From Hydrangea macrophylla (taxonomy: Eukaryota > Streptophyta > Magnoliopsida > Cornales > Hydrangeaceae), in assembly GCA_033977485.1 (NCBI GenBank), contig CM066994.1, positions 84,568,871 to 84,632,870 on the forward strand: a DNA stretch of 64,000 nt, written 5' to 3'. A program made the position numbers and the translations under genes. Below are positions 10,491 to 21,964 of the stretch, piece after piece (position 1 is the first letter of the stretch; each line of letters starts with the position of its first letter). The notes below the pieces were generated by a model, which searched no databases, was not told the DNA's origin, and saw only the letters and a list, made by a program, of their open reading frames with translations.

Positions 10491-12732
10491 GATAGAATGA
10501 TTTTTTTGCATTTGCAGACCTTTGGAAGAAACACATCGATTCTGTCAAAAGAGGGAAGTCACCTTTGCCCCTAGTCTTGGACTCTTCTCATATCTTCACT
10601 TGAACATCATGTTGTGATAGTGTTCAAAACCTCTGCTCGTATTGCTCTTGGGATGCTCATGGAGACTTGTCAAATGTTTATTCATCATCTTAAACCCACA
10701 CAATGGAGACCATTTATTGACTCATCAAAGGAGAACAGACTTGGCAAAGCCAATTACACAAGACGACTGACTCAAATTCTGTATTATTATAAATCAACGT
10801 GCTTTCAACGTGAATGATGTATAATCTCACTTTTCATATATTCATCATCTTACAAATAGTAGTGCTTTGCTAATAAATCTAAACTTTGAAAACTTCCCCT
10901 TTTGGATTTAGCAAATTCTTTGCCCATCTAGAATGTGCTTCAAATTAATGCTTTAGCTTATAGAATGAAAGGCACTTTATTTCAATCTTTCAAAACAAAC
11001 TCAATTATTTGAGAACTTGCCACTGGCATAGAGGGTTTTTGGCAGACAAAGTTTGCCCCTAGTCTTAAGGGCAAATAGACTCATTCAAGGGTTTTGAGAA
11101 CATGATGGTACAGGATGCCTGCAGTGCATTTACTCCCAACCTAGAGGTAATCATCATGAATATGGTGGGCTAAAGCGGGAAACCCAATGCTGATGGGCAA
11201 ACTTTGTTTGCCCCTGGTTTGGCAATAGATATATGGCTCCAGGCAAACACAAGTTTGCCCTTAGTTTGAAGGAAGGAAACCAAAGGTGCAAAGGATGATG
11301 CTTTTGGTTTAGGAATGGTTATAGACCGAGAACCTTGGAAAGTTCGCCTACTTATCCCCAAGTGGGAATCAGGGTCCAAAGTAGTTCGGCTATTCTGGAG
11401 GTTCTGAATGAGTAATGCTTCAAGAATTTGTGGGCTTTTCAAGCCATGGATCGCTCGTGGTAGCCTTTGAACAAGATGATGAGAACATGAACTACTTCTC
11501 CCTTTTATACATTTCCCTTTTATTTTCTTTTCTTCTTTTCTTTTTTTTTCTTTTTTTTTTTTTTTTTTTGTGGCGGTTGATTCTTTTCACCTTATCACTA
11601 GCCAGTCAATCTTTACAACTCTCATAACACATCGTGTTTTAATCATACTCTATTATACTCACAAAGAAATATCATCTCTCCAAATCACTCTTTATCTTTC
11701 TCAAAGATATTTCTGCATTGTTTTAGGCCCACTTGTCACTTATCCATTGAGTCTCTCACAAAAAATTTAATTGATACTTTCAAATTTCTCTTTTCATTTC
11801 CAATTTCTTTTCTTTGTTGAGAACAACACAAAGCCTTGGGATAATTCATGTACCAATGATGTACTTTGAAGTGCTCAAGAATTCTCAATCTTATTTATTC
11901 TCTACTTTTTCCTTTCTTTTCTGTACCTCGCTCTCTTATTCTCTTCATGATTTTGACTGGCTAGGATTCAGATTTTGAAATCAACACGCATCTTTTTTTT
12001 TCTAACTTTTGCCTAGGCGCCCTTTCGGGTTTTCATCCTAGCGAGCTCGTTCTCTATTTTATTCTTCTTCTCTCTTTTTTATTTTCTCCTTTTTTTGTGC
12101 TCTCACTTTTGCCTAGGCGCCCTTTCGGGTTTTCATCCTAGCGAGCTCTTTCTTTTCTCTCTCTCTCTCTCCTTATTTTGGAGGAAGAAGTTCATTTAAA
12201 GCATTTGGCTACCATCAAGGATCAAGTTATGGCTTTGGATTGGTTGGGCTCATCTTTTAGACTTGGTATTTGAGTGAGCAAGCTTCAAGTTCTAATTTTA
12301 TCTTTTCAAGATTGAGCAAGAGCATTTTTAAATTCTTAAAGTAAAGCTAACTAATTCTCTACTCCTCCTTGGTTTTGGCACAAAATTTTCTTTGATCACT
12401 TGGGGATCCTTTTCAATGCAAAGATTTATTAACCAAGTATTTTTCATGATCGTTTGAAAAAGTGATTTTTGATTTTTTTTTTTTTTGGCTTAATGATCCA
12501 TTCATTCACGACATAGCACACTTAAATCAAGCAAAATAAGACTTTATTCAACTAGGATAGAAGGAGGGTTACATCACTCGACTCGATAAAAGACTTAAAA
12601 AAAAAAAAAAAAAAACTCGATAACCGACTGACTCAAAGACTCGACTGGACTTGACACTTGACTCCTATTTGACATGACTCGATTACTGGACTAGACTTGA
12701 CTTGGTCTCAACTGGAGCGTCATAGATGATTT
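10491..12732 (-). other. non-coding region between gag and minisatellites of the Tat-like element
   Basis: No coding region is supported. On the minus strand the motif aggggcaaa(c) occurs near 10560, 11050, 11208 and, as agggcaaac, 11255. It resembles the tract preceding Tat-like LTRs (compare 27568-27582). At 11195-11213 gggcaaac-ttt-gtttgccc is a perfect 8-bp hairpin. T-rich stretches lie at 11530-11570 and 12000, and an A run at 12598-12617. I see no RT or integrase, so this Tat-like element appears to lack pol. Confidence 0.55.
12004..12146. repeat. direct repeat pair, about 40 bp
   Basis: The segment cttttgcctaggcgcccttt plus cgggttttcatcctagcgagctc occurs at about 12006-12048 and again at about 12106-12148, about 100 bp apart, with T/C-rich sequence between. 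Confidence 0.8.
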
Positions 12733-13729
12733 TCAATTTGTTAGATTTCCAAGAGCATCCACATTTGCTTTAGCAGTAGCAGTTCCAAACACTATCACTT
12801 CACTATCATCATTTGAACCTCCGGGTCCGCCTTCCCCCAACAGCATGTGTGCAAAAATATCATCCACGTCCATGGTCCAATTTTTAGCGGGACAATATTC
12901 ATCTGACACATACCAAGTGCTATCAATGCCTTTTCCACATTTGTTTATTGGGCCAGGGTTAGTTGGTTGTTGCGCACTCATGGATGCAGCAAATCCCCTG
13001 AGGGTGCTCTGTGATGGCTGGGATTGAGAGGTCGGAGAGTAAAGAGCTTGTAAGTCATGATCATTATGCCAAGGGTCACTCAGTGGATTTGGCGGAGGAG
13101 TGATGATTTTCTGATCAATGAGATCCTGGATCTCATGGCGGAGTCTCGAGCAAGAATCGGTATTGTGGCCTTGAGTCTGGTGATAGGCGTAGTACAAGGA
13201 TATGTCATATTTGCAAGGTAAGGGATTTGATGGTGGCCTTGGGTCCAGGGGATTGAGGTGACCACTCTTGATGAGGTGACCAAGGGCCATGGATAATGTC
13301 ATGCCAAGGTTGCTGAATATTCTTGACCTGCCGGCTCGGCTTAATTTTGGATTTGACTTTGAGATGTGGGCTTGGAATAACTCTTTGGTTCATTGAGATT
13401 AGGCATGGATATGGGCTTTGGTGAATGGTTGAGCTTGGGTATGGACTTTGGGGATAGGTTGGATTTGGACATGCACTTTGGTGATTGGTTGGACTTGGAT
13501 ATGGATTTTGGTGCTCGGCCGGGTGATCCATTATTCCCTTCTCCAATTTGTTCATCACTACCTCATTCAAACCCACTTGCTTTTTGAGTAACTGATAGAG
13601 CTCAAACGTTACCCTCTCCAATTGATTCACCCTTAAGTTCTGTTGCTCAATAGTGACTTGCAGCTTGGTCACTCTCTCTTCCAAATCCCTTAAGGCCATT
13701 AGCGAATCAATCTCAAGATGATGGTCCAT
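12733..13729 (-). pseudogene. degenerate gag-like ORF of a Tat-like element
   Basis: Two overlapping frames. The first (13729-13205) starts MDHHLEIDSLMALRDLEERV, a likely coiled coil (residues about 10-50), then repeated NPYPSPT/QSPYPSS units of about 10-11 residues. The second frame (13302-12733) has PRPPSNPLPCKYDISLYYAY followed by HQTQGHNTDSC and LRHEIQDLID. That is the characteristic C-terminal Gag segment of Tat-lineage elements (a C-x-H-x-H-x-C-like region). A frameshift separates the two parts, and the usual Gag core (W..L....W..L...F) is missing. No protease or RT follows. The original gag start may lie elsewhere. Confidence 0.7.
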
Positions 13730-15139
13730 GTTCTCCTAAAATCAAGAACACGAACCCAAGAGGTCAGAAGTGTCCTCACTAGGGGATCTGGTTGTTCCAC
13801 TCTTTCTACAAGTTCACGACATGAAAAGGCCCGCATGCAGAATCGATTTTCAAGAGGCAAGGAATTTTGAGGAATTATTTTGATCTTAATTGGAAGAAAG
13901 ATGTTGTGGATTTGTATGCTACATGTATGCAATGCTTTGATGATTTGATGTGGCTAAATGCATGCACCGCACACATGGTACACAGATAAAATGCAAGTGT
14001 GTGTGTGCCTACTCTAAATGCCAAAGAAAAGAAAATCCTAATCCTAACACATAACACATAAACACATAAAATCTTCACCCATGTCAAGTGCGCCAATTCC
14101 TCTTTTCATTGTGATCCTCGTTACCCTTTCAAAGGTCTGGTATTCAAAATTTTTGAAATTCATTTGAAAAACATTTTTTTAAATGATGAGATCTTTCAAA
14201 AACAATTCTCAAGGATTTTGAATCTTTTATTTTTAAAAAAAAAGGAGGATGTGAAAACATTTCTCAATAAAGATGATTGGATTGAAATTTTGCTTTTAAA
14301 AATTCATTTGAAGAGAATTTTTTTCAAAAACAATTCCCAAAATTTTTGAATTTTTCCTTAGAAGATGATCATGTGAAAATATACCATAACAGAGGTTAGT
14401 TTGGAGCTTTAATGAACTCCCAAGAGATTTTTTTTGTTTTTTTTTTTAAAGAGCGATTGAAAACTTTGAGGAAAAAAAAAGATATGGCAAAAGATCTGTT
14501 TTGCTTTCAAAGACGGATTTAAAATTCTTTGGGTAGAAAGATCACGTGATCGGATTATCACCGTACTTTTCATTAATTCGAATACATACAAGGTCAATGA
14601 TGCTTAGCTAACATGATATAAGAAGTATAATCTTATAATCAAGGTTCGGCATGTTCTCCAAATGTCGTGGAACATGAGGAGAAACTGCTAAAAAGTGATT
14701 ACAAGATTATACATCTTTCATCAAGCAAGTATCGTTATCATCTCAAGTAATCCCTTCCGGGCATACAAAACTTCCTAGCATATAATCCTAATCAAAAGTT
14801 GATTTCCTAAGATTGAAAGGTTCTATAGAAACTACTATGCAAAAGCTGGGTTTTGTTCAAATAAGGGACCCTTGACACACATCCGATAGGATGCTTAATA
14901 TACCAAATCACGGTACGAGATCAAGGTGATCACACAGTCCCATGATGACTTGACCGACCGGGTTGCCCCGAGCCTCCAAGGTCATAGTTCCGTGTAATCG
15001 ACTGGCTGGACAAGCAAGTGAAATGCAACATGCACACAAAGATTAATTAATTCGATTAAAAGGATATTTTTCAAGTCTAATCCTCGAGTGAACCCAAAAT
15101 CAGAATTCTGGTCTGCGAAACCAGAGATTCTGGGTGCGA
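13730..15139 (-). other. 5' leader of the Tat-like element
   Basis: 1.4 kb between the primer binding site and the gag-like ORF. A/T-rich with many T and A runs (14160-14470) and no convincing ORF. Confidence 0.55.
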
Positions 15140-15157
15140 TCCCCAGCAGAGTCGCCA
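15140..15157 (-). other. primer binding site, tRNA-Arg-like
   Basis: On the minus strand tggcgactctgctgggga begins three bases past the LTR end. Tat/Ogre-lineage elements commonly use a TGGCGACTC-type site matching tRNA-Arg. The tRNA identity is from memory of that lineage. Confidence 0.8.
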
Positions 15158-17478
15158 GATTGTGGATATCGCATTTTTCTTACCCACAACTTTTCTTTTA
15201 AATTCTTTTTCGATTCAAAACATAAAACAATGAGTCGCCACTTAATTTTTAAAAGGAAAAATTAAGAAACCATTTTTAAAGCAAACTGATCTTTTTAGAA
15301 ACCAGAGATTAACTAGGTCCGGGGATTATGGAATGAGAGAGGAAGGGGCCCGTCGGACTAAAACACCCTCTCTCATCCTATCTTGCGATAGGCCTCTACT
15401 CAACATCCTTCTAATCGAATTATTAATTTAAATGTGCCCTCAAATAATACATATGTATAAAATATACATTACAAAAGCATGTCTAAAGGGTGTAAGATTG
15501 CAAGTGATAAAATATCATTCAAAAGCCACGTAATTCAGGTAGCAAGCAATATGATATGCAAATAGGGAACTAGAGAACTTACCCGGGATCCGGCCGCGAA
15601 TATTTAAACGTGCAAATGCATGCAAATAGATAAAACCTAGGGAAAGAGTCTCTAATACATATATACAAGTAAAGCAAAACCTAATTCTATGGTGTCGCGC
15701 ATTAAGTTGAAAAATCGATAAAATTAAAATAAACTAAAGAGGAATTCAAGAAATCATACCTTAATAGCGCTACAAAACAAAGGGTTAGTCCACATGATAT
15801 ACAATATATAAAGTTGGATCTTAAATAACAATCCTAGACTTCTAGCTTAAATCTATCAAATGTAATCAGATCTAAAGCAAACAAGTCCTAATTACAAGCA
15901 TCAAGCCACATGGATGAATATGTTCACGAACAAGAATAAATTATGAAATAATCAGTGATTTAGATCACTTAAACTTTGAATTCAAGCTTAACTAATCATT
16001 ATTAAAACATGGTTTGAGCCCTAGGTCATAGAAAAGTCATTTGGACCATTATTTACAAAGTTGGTCAAATCTTGTCATAAAATTTTGAAAATTGCAAAGA
16101 GCAGACCAGAACTTTAACAAAATCAAAAGCATGCTTCCCATGGTTTGATCTTGATGAATTTTGGACACAAGATGCCTCTGTAAGTCTAGTTTCCAAATCA
16201 AAACGAAAATCAAAATTTCAACGGTTAGATCTCTGGGAAAAGGACAAACACCAGACATCACTCAGAGATGTACAACTCTCTGTCCAGAGATTTTGTTTGA
16301 TTTTTTAAAAATAGTAAAAAAATCAGAAACACTTTGTTCTTTTTAGGGTATCTTCCTAACACATTAAACCTCATATAAAAAATTATTTGAAGTCAAAGAA
16401 ACTTTGTTAAGGTTCAATCTATTAATTTTAAAACGGATTTTCTGTTCTGAAATTCTGGACAGATTATTGTTACTTCACAAAACTCATGACCAAACCACTT
16501 TAAAAATGAAATTTCCTTAAAACAAAAATTACAGTGGTAGAACTTTGAGTTATAGACATTTTCCCGTTGGTTTCATTCAGTTCCAAAGGTTCGATGTTGA
16601 ACTAAAAATATTTGATCAAAAACAGTTTGTGAACTCATTGTTTTCATTTGTCAAGTTCAACTTATATTTGATAACCCCAACTATTAAACCATGAAGTTGG
16701 GTTTAAACCAAACCATTTCTCCTACCATTTGATGGTCATTGGAGATCAAGACATGACTAAAACTCATGAGTTTTCAAGGAATATAAGGAGACTCCATGAA
16801 AACTCAAGCTTAGAGGACCCAAACCATGGTAGGGATTTGGACTCATCTACTTGTTCTTAATAAAATGATGATCAACTTTAAATCTCATGTGAATCATAAG
16901 CTTATATGAGACTAAAAGATCAAACTCATAAGATTCAAGTGAGATATGGAAGATCCCCAAGAGTCTCAAGAGAAGAGCATAAACAAGAAAAAGAGAAGAA
17001 GAATCAAAGAACTAGCTCATGAACTTCAAGAGGATATAGAGAAGATCCCATGAAATTCCAAGTTAGAGAATCCAAGTCATGAATATAGACTTGGATCCAT
17101 CTATTTGTTTACAAAGGGAAGTGATGATCAAACTTTGACTCCCATGTGAAGCATAAGCTTACATGAGATTCAAAAGATCAAACTCAAGAGCTTTCAAGAG
17201 AGATATTGAAGATCTCAAAGAATCTCAAGAGAAAAGTATAAACAAAAAGAATAAATGAAATCAAGAAAACTAAGAGATCAAGTGCTCTAAATCCATAAAA
17301 GAATACTAACAAGAGTAGAGTATCACCTCCAACTATCCTCAAACTTCTATATTTTGAAGATCTTCCAAGCTCTTCTTTCAAGTTCTTCTCCAAATGTTCT
17401 CTCTTCTACCCAAATGTTCTTCTCTCAAAAGTTCTCCTAAATTCCTCTCAAATTCCCCCAATATTCTTTTTTTCTTCC

Positions 17479-17486
17479 TTATATAG
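17479..17486 (-). promoter_or_regulatory. TATA box of the Tat-like LTR
   Basis: Minus strand gtctatataaggaag, about 700 nt from the LTR start. The solo LTR has ctataaaagaggg at 58089-58096 at the matching place. Confidence 0.7.
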
Positions 17487-17585
17487 ACAAAAATACCTAG
17501 GTAATTTTAGTGAATTCAGAGTAAAATACAGGTGTAAACATCTCATTTGGTGGTACGTACAATACGTACTTCCTGAAAATAGACA

Positions 17586-17905
17586 GACTGCTGCACAGGG
17601 CGGCAGTCAAAAATCCCTTGCAGCAGTTAGTGAATGCCACTGCGGCACTCCGTGAAAGCCGCGGCGGCATTCCATGACTGCCGCATGGCTCTTAGTAAGT
17701 GTCGTGCCAAATTATTGATTGCCGCATTTTTGTCAACCTTACTTTATCAGTTTTTTTGTTTTTATCCGCATACATATACGTATTCTGCCACAAAATACGG
17801 ACTTTAAAAGTAAACGGCAGTCAGAAAATGTCGGCGGCACTCAGTAAATGCCGGGCCAGCATTCCGTGACTGCCGTTCGGCACTCACTGAGTGCCGCAAA
17901 ATACT
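17586..17905. repeat. GCCGC/GGCGGC palindromic repeat cluster upstream of the TATA box
   Basis: Two blocks (about 17586-17725 and 17815-17905) of near-palindromic units such as ctgcggcactc, gccgcggcggcattcc and gactgccg, each about 20 bp. The solo LTR keeps both blocks at 58190-58320 and 58425-58505 with changed copies. Confidence 0.85.
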
Positions 17906-18184
17906 TCCGTGTGCCGTTTTTTTTGTTGAACTTCCCCTTTTAGGTCTTTTCTTTCCTCCTTTTTCTTAAAGATACTTATTTTCGAAGATCTTTTCCAAAA
18001 ATGATGTTTTATACCTGAACTCTCCTAAATACCTGGTATTTTCTTCTTTCTGTGAAATTTTATTGCGTTTGGAGAACTTTCTAAAGAGCTTGGAATACTT
18101 CGAATCTTTCGGTCCTTATCATCATTGGACGTGGAGGTGACACTCTCCTTAATTCAACGTTTGGTCAAAATCGGGGTGTCTACA

Positions 18185-19637
18185 TACGTGCTTTCCGTTT
18201 CCGTGGTTCCTAGGCTCCTTAGACTGAGCCATTGCCCCACTATTATCACAGTATAGCGTAATAGGTGAGAGCGACACTAGTACCACCACAAGTTTCATGA
18301 GGAACTTTTTGAGCCAAATAGCTTCCTTTGTGGTTTCACAAGAAGCCATATACTTAGCTTCTGTAGTTGAGTCTGCAATGCATTTCTGCTTAATGCTCCT
18401 CCAACTGACAACACCACCTCCCAAGGTAAAGAGATGTCTGGATGTTGACTTCCATGAATCTTTATCTGACATAAAGTCCGAGTTAGTGTATCCCACTAGA
18501 ATTAACTCAACACCGCCATATATAAGCATGTAATCTTTAGTCCTTCTCAAGTACTTAAGAATGTGCTTAATGGTTGTCCAGTGCTCTAGACCTGGATTAG
18601 ATTGATAACTGCTAACCATGCCAACAGTAAAGCAGATATCTAGTCTAGTGAATAACATTGCATACATAAGACTTCCCATTATCGAAGCATAGGGAATTCT
18701 TGCCATGCTATTCCTCTCCTCTTGTGTCTTTGGACATCGGTCCTTGGAGAACGCTAAACCATGCCTAAAAGATAACAAACCTTTCTTCGAATTGTCGATT
18801 GAAACCTAGTCAGCACCTTATCGATATAACCAACTTGAGATAATCCCATCATCTTTTGCTTATGATCCCGAAAGTGCTTTATCCCAAGAATATAGGTCGC
18901 CTCTCCTAGATCCTTCATATCAAAAGTACTAGATAGCCAAACCTTAACCGTTGACAATGTTGCTACATCATTCCCAATGAGTAGAATTTTGTCAATGTAA
19001 AGAACAAGAAAGGCCACAACTTTTCCTTCACACTTCTTGTATACACAAGGTTTATCCAGATTCTATATAACGCCAAATGATTTGACCGCTTGGTCAAAAT
19101 GAATGTTCTAACTCCTGGATGCCTGCTTAAGCCCATAAATGGACTTTTGCAACTTGCATACCAAGCTACCTTTTCCACTAGCTATGAACCCTTCTGGTTG
19201 TTGCATATAGATGTCCTCCTCAAGATTACTATTCAAGAATGGAGTCTTGACGTCCATCTGCCAGTTATCATAATCTAGGCATGTAGCAATGGATAGGAGT
19301 ATTTTGATGGACTTGATCATGGCTACCAGTAAAAAGGTTCCTCATAGTCAATGTCCTCCCTTCGAGTATAACCTTTCGCTACAAGCCTTGCCTTAAAGGT
19401 CTCAACCTTTCCATCAGATCCTATTTTCCTCTTGTAGACCCACTTACAGCCAATGGGTTTAATATTGGTTGGGAGTTCTACAAGATCCCAGACCTGATTG
19501 GAATCCATAGATTCCAATTTAGCCTTCATATCCTTAACCCAATGAGCTGAATCAACATCAGTCATTGCCTCTTCATATGTGGCAGGATCAGATTCAGATT
19601 CTATGGAGACAGCTTCAAAAGCTTCTCCTAAGAACAT
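18185..19637 (-). pseudogene. copia reverse transcriptase and RNase H
   Basis: In order along the minus strand: the RT N-terminus with WDLVELP and KARLVAKGYTRREDIDYEEPF (19637-19323), a TAG, then QMDVKTPFLNS and YMQQPEGF (19320-19108), another stop, then VAFLVLYIDKILLIGND (19017 on). RNase H follows with SRLDICFTVGMVS-like text, STTEAKYMASCETTKEAIWL and DNSGAMAQSKEPRNH (18778-18185). The catalytic YVDD box reads YIDK (Lys codon at 18988-18990), so the polymerase would be dead even without the stops. A frameshift near 18775 separates RT from RNase H. Confidence 0.93.
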
Positions 19638-19639
19638 GT

Positions 19640-20615
19640 AGCTATCAGATTGGCTGATAATCCTCCCACTACGATGAGGTACCGGTGCGGGAATGGGTGA
19701 AAAACTGTATTTTCTTGTGTTACATCATTATTAATTGCGAGTAGGAGATCTTTCCCTTAGGTTTATGGTTCATGATACAATCATCCTCCAAGAAAATAGC
19801 ATTTGCACTGACAAATACTTTCTATTCTCTTGGATCATAAAAATACCATCCATAAGTACCCTTTGGATACCCCACAAAATAACATACTTTCGATCTAGAA
19901 TCCAATTGCTCATCTTTCCTTTTAGCACATGTGTCGGGCACCCCTAAATCCGGAGATGTTGCAAAGAAGGCTTGCGCCCAATCCACATCTCTCGTGGTGT
20001 CCTGGGAATAGATTTTCTTAGTACTAGATTTAGTTTATATGCAGTGGTTTCCAAAGTACAACCCCAAACGAATAATGGCAACTCAGAATAACTCATCATC
20101 GACCAAGTCATGTCTAAAAGAGTCTAATTCCTTCTCTCCACTATATCGTTCTGCTCAGGCGTACCAGGTATAGACAACTGTGATCGAATCCCATTCTGTA
20201 CGAGGTGATTAATAAACTCATTAGAGAAGTACTCGTCACCTTGATCATATCGAATGGCCTTGATATGTGTGCCCAATTACTTGTCCGCTTCAGCCCTAAA
20301 CTCTTTGAACTTTTCAAAGGCTTCAGACTTATGCTGCATTAGGTACACATATCCATACCTAGAGTGGTCATCAGTAAATGTAATGAAATACTCATAACCA
20401 CCTCGTGCTCTAATATTTATTGGTCCACACACATCAGTATGTACTAATTCCAACAATGCATTGGTCCTATTGCCCTTTGCGGGAAAGGGCCATTTGGTCA
20501 TCTTACCCTCTAAACAAGACTCGCAGACTTCCATTGGTTCGAGAACCAAATCGCCTAAGACCCCCTCTTTCACTAGTCTGCCAATCCTAGTTAGATTGAT
20601 ATGGCTAAGCCTCAT
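19640..20615 (-). pseudogene. copia integrase
   Basis: The GAG-pre-integrase end MRLSHINLTRIGRLVKEG and zinc part CESCLEGKMTKWPF lead into the core. There, HTDVCGPINIRA and YFITFTDDHSRYGYVYL supply the first Asp. A stop at 20277 is followed by IRYDQGDEYFS (second Asp region, altered from the usual SDRGGEY) and TPEQNDIVERRN (catalytic Glu), then another stop. The C-terminal PKGTYGWYFYDPREKVFVS segment is recognisable near 19830-19900. Several in-frame stops; pseudogene. Confidence 0.9.
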
Positions 20616-20675
20616 ATGCTAAAGCCTTGTTGGATTAGTGGAAGATTCCTTTCTTTTAGATGGTACAGTTACCAA

Positions 20676-21071
20676 TTAGTTATTAATTTCCATACAAGAG
20701 TCTTTAGAAATATTTAGAGTGGCCACATACAAGTCATTTGATTTAACACCAGAACAAATAAAACAACCATTTCTTTTAATCACAACTTCAGTTCTAAATT
20801 GAAAAGAATAACCATTATTCGATAAATTAGAAACTAAAATTAAATTATGTCTCATTAAAGGGATGTAAAGTACATCTGATAAAATCAAACTATTTTTGTC
20901 TAAAAATTCTAAAGCTACTCCTACTATAACCGCAAAAATGGTTACGCTAGAACCCAGAGTCAACACGATTTTCCCATCACTGCATTTCCTAGTTGATCTG
21001 AACTCCTGCAACGAATTACAGATACGGTTAGTCGCACCAGAATCAATGCACCAAGTGTTTGAAGTATCCAT
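20676..21071 (-). pseudogene. copia aspartic protease
   Basis: A 131-residue open frame beginning MDTSNTWCIDSGATNRICN, with the catalytic DSGA intact, then VLYIPLMRHNLILVSNL, the usual flap and hydrophobic segment. It ends in a TAA at 20676 just before the integrase zinc region, in the same frame. The gag part is in another frame. Confidence 0.9.
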
Positions 21072-21106
21072 TATAAACTTACTTCAATCACATGTGATTC
21101 AATTAT

Positions 21107-21964
21107 ACCTTGAACCCTTGTACCCAAAAATTGTGGACAATTCCTCTTCCAGTGACCCTTCTCACTGCATTAAAAACACTTTCCTTTACCTTGGCCACCC
21201 ACCTTCCCCTTACCCTTACCCTTTCCCTTAGATTTTGTAATCTTAGGGACTGGTCCAACATTTGGACCACTAGTGCCAGCCTTCTTCTTCCCTTTCTTTC
21301 CTTTCGATGTAGATTGGGAGGAAGAAGAGCCTTTTTCAACGTTCAGAATGTTGCCCCTAGGTTTGTTCACCCCTTCCGCTGCTAGTAAAGAACTCACTAA
21401 TTTGCTCATTAAAAAATTCATTTGATTCATATTATAGTTAAGTTTAAATTGAGCTAATGAAGGCAATAGCAAATTGAGGATCATATCAACTTGGGTTTAT
21501 GCGTTGATGTTGGCACCTAGGGTCTCCAGCTCATTCAAATAACCAATCATTTTAAAAACATGTTCTTTGACTGGAGTCCCTTCTGACATCTTGGCACTCA
21601 TTATCTTCTGCATAGCTGCCTTCCTGGTAGGCCTGCCATGCTCCCCAAACATCTTTTTCAAGGAATTGATAATGTCACTAGCAAAATTATTCGACTGGAA
21701 TTTATGTTGCAACACACCAGCCATTGAGGCCAGAATGTAGCAACGAGCCATTCCATTCGACTTCTTCTACTTGTCAAACTCGCGTCTGGCAGCTGTCGAA
21801 GCATTTGCCGTGGGTTCTTTAGGACATAAGGTGGTGAGGACATATATGTGATCCTCCGTAGTTAATACGATGTCAAAGTTTCGTTTCCATTCAATGTAAT
21901 TATTTCCAGTTAACTTGTTCTGAGTGAGTATAGTGGCAAGTGGACTAAATGCAGATCCACACAT
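21107..21964 (-). pseudogene. copia gag
   Basis: It starts MCGSAFSPLATILTQNKLTG (21964), with NNYIEWKRNFDIVL typical of copia Gag. One frame runs to about 21107 but is broken by TAG at 21767-21769 (in place of a Trp before KKSNGMARCYIL), TAA at 21497 and TAA at 21170. The last falls inside the zinc knuckle, which reads CF-stop-CSEKGHWKRNC. A Lys/Gly-rich basic tract precedes it. The three stops in one frame show decay after insertion. Confidence 0.9.

Larger units (their letters stand above)
15161..18184 (-). repeat. 5' LTR of the Tat-like element
   Basis: 3024 bp; on the plus strand it begins TGTGGATATCGC and ends GGGGTGTCTACA. A solo copy of the same LTR, bounded by a clean target duplication at 55960-58787, confirms both ends. 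The primer binding site at the left shows this is the 5' LTR of a minus-strand element. The partner 3' LTR must lie left of the window. The LTR directly interrupts the copia RNase H region at 18185, so the right target duplication would be TACGT (18185-18189). Confidence 0.9.
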
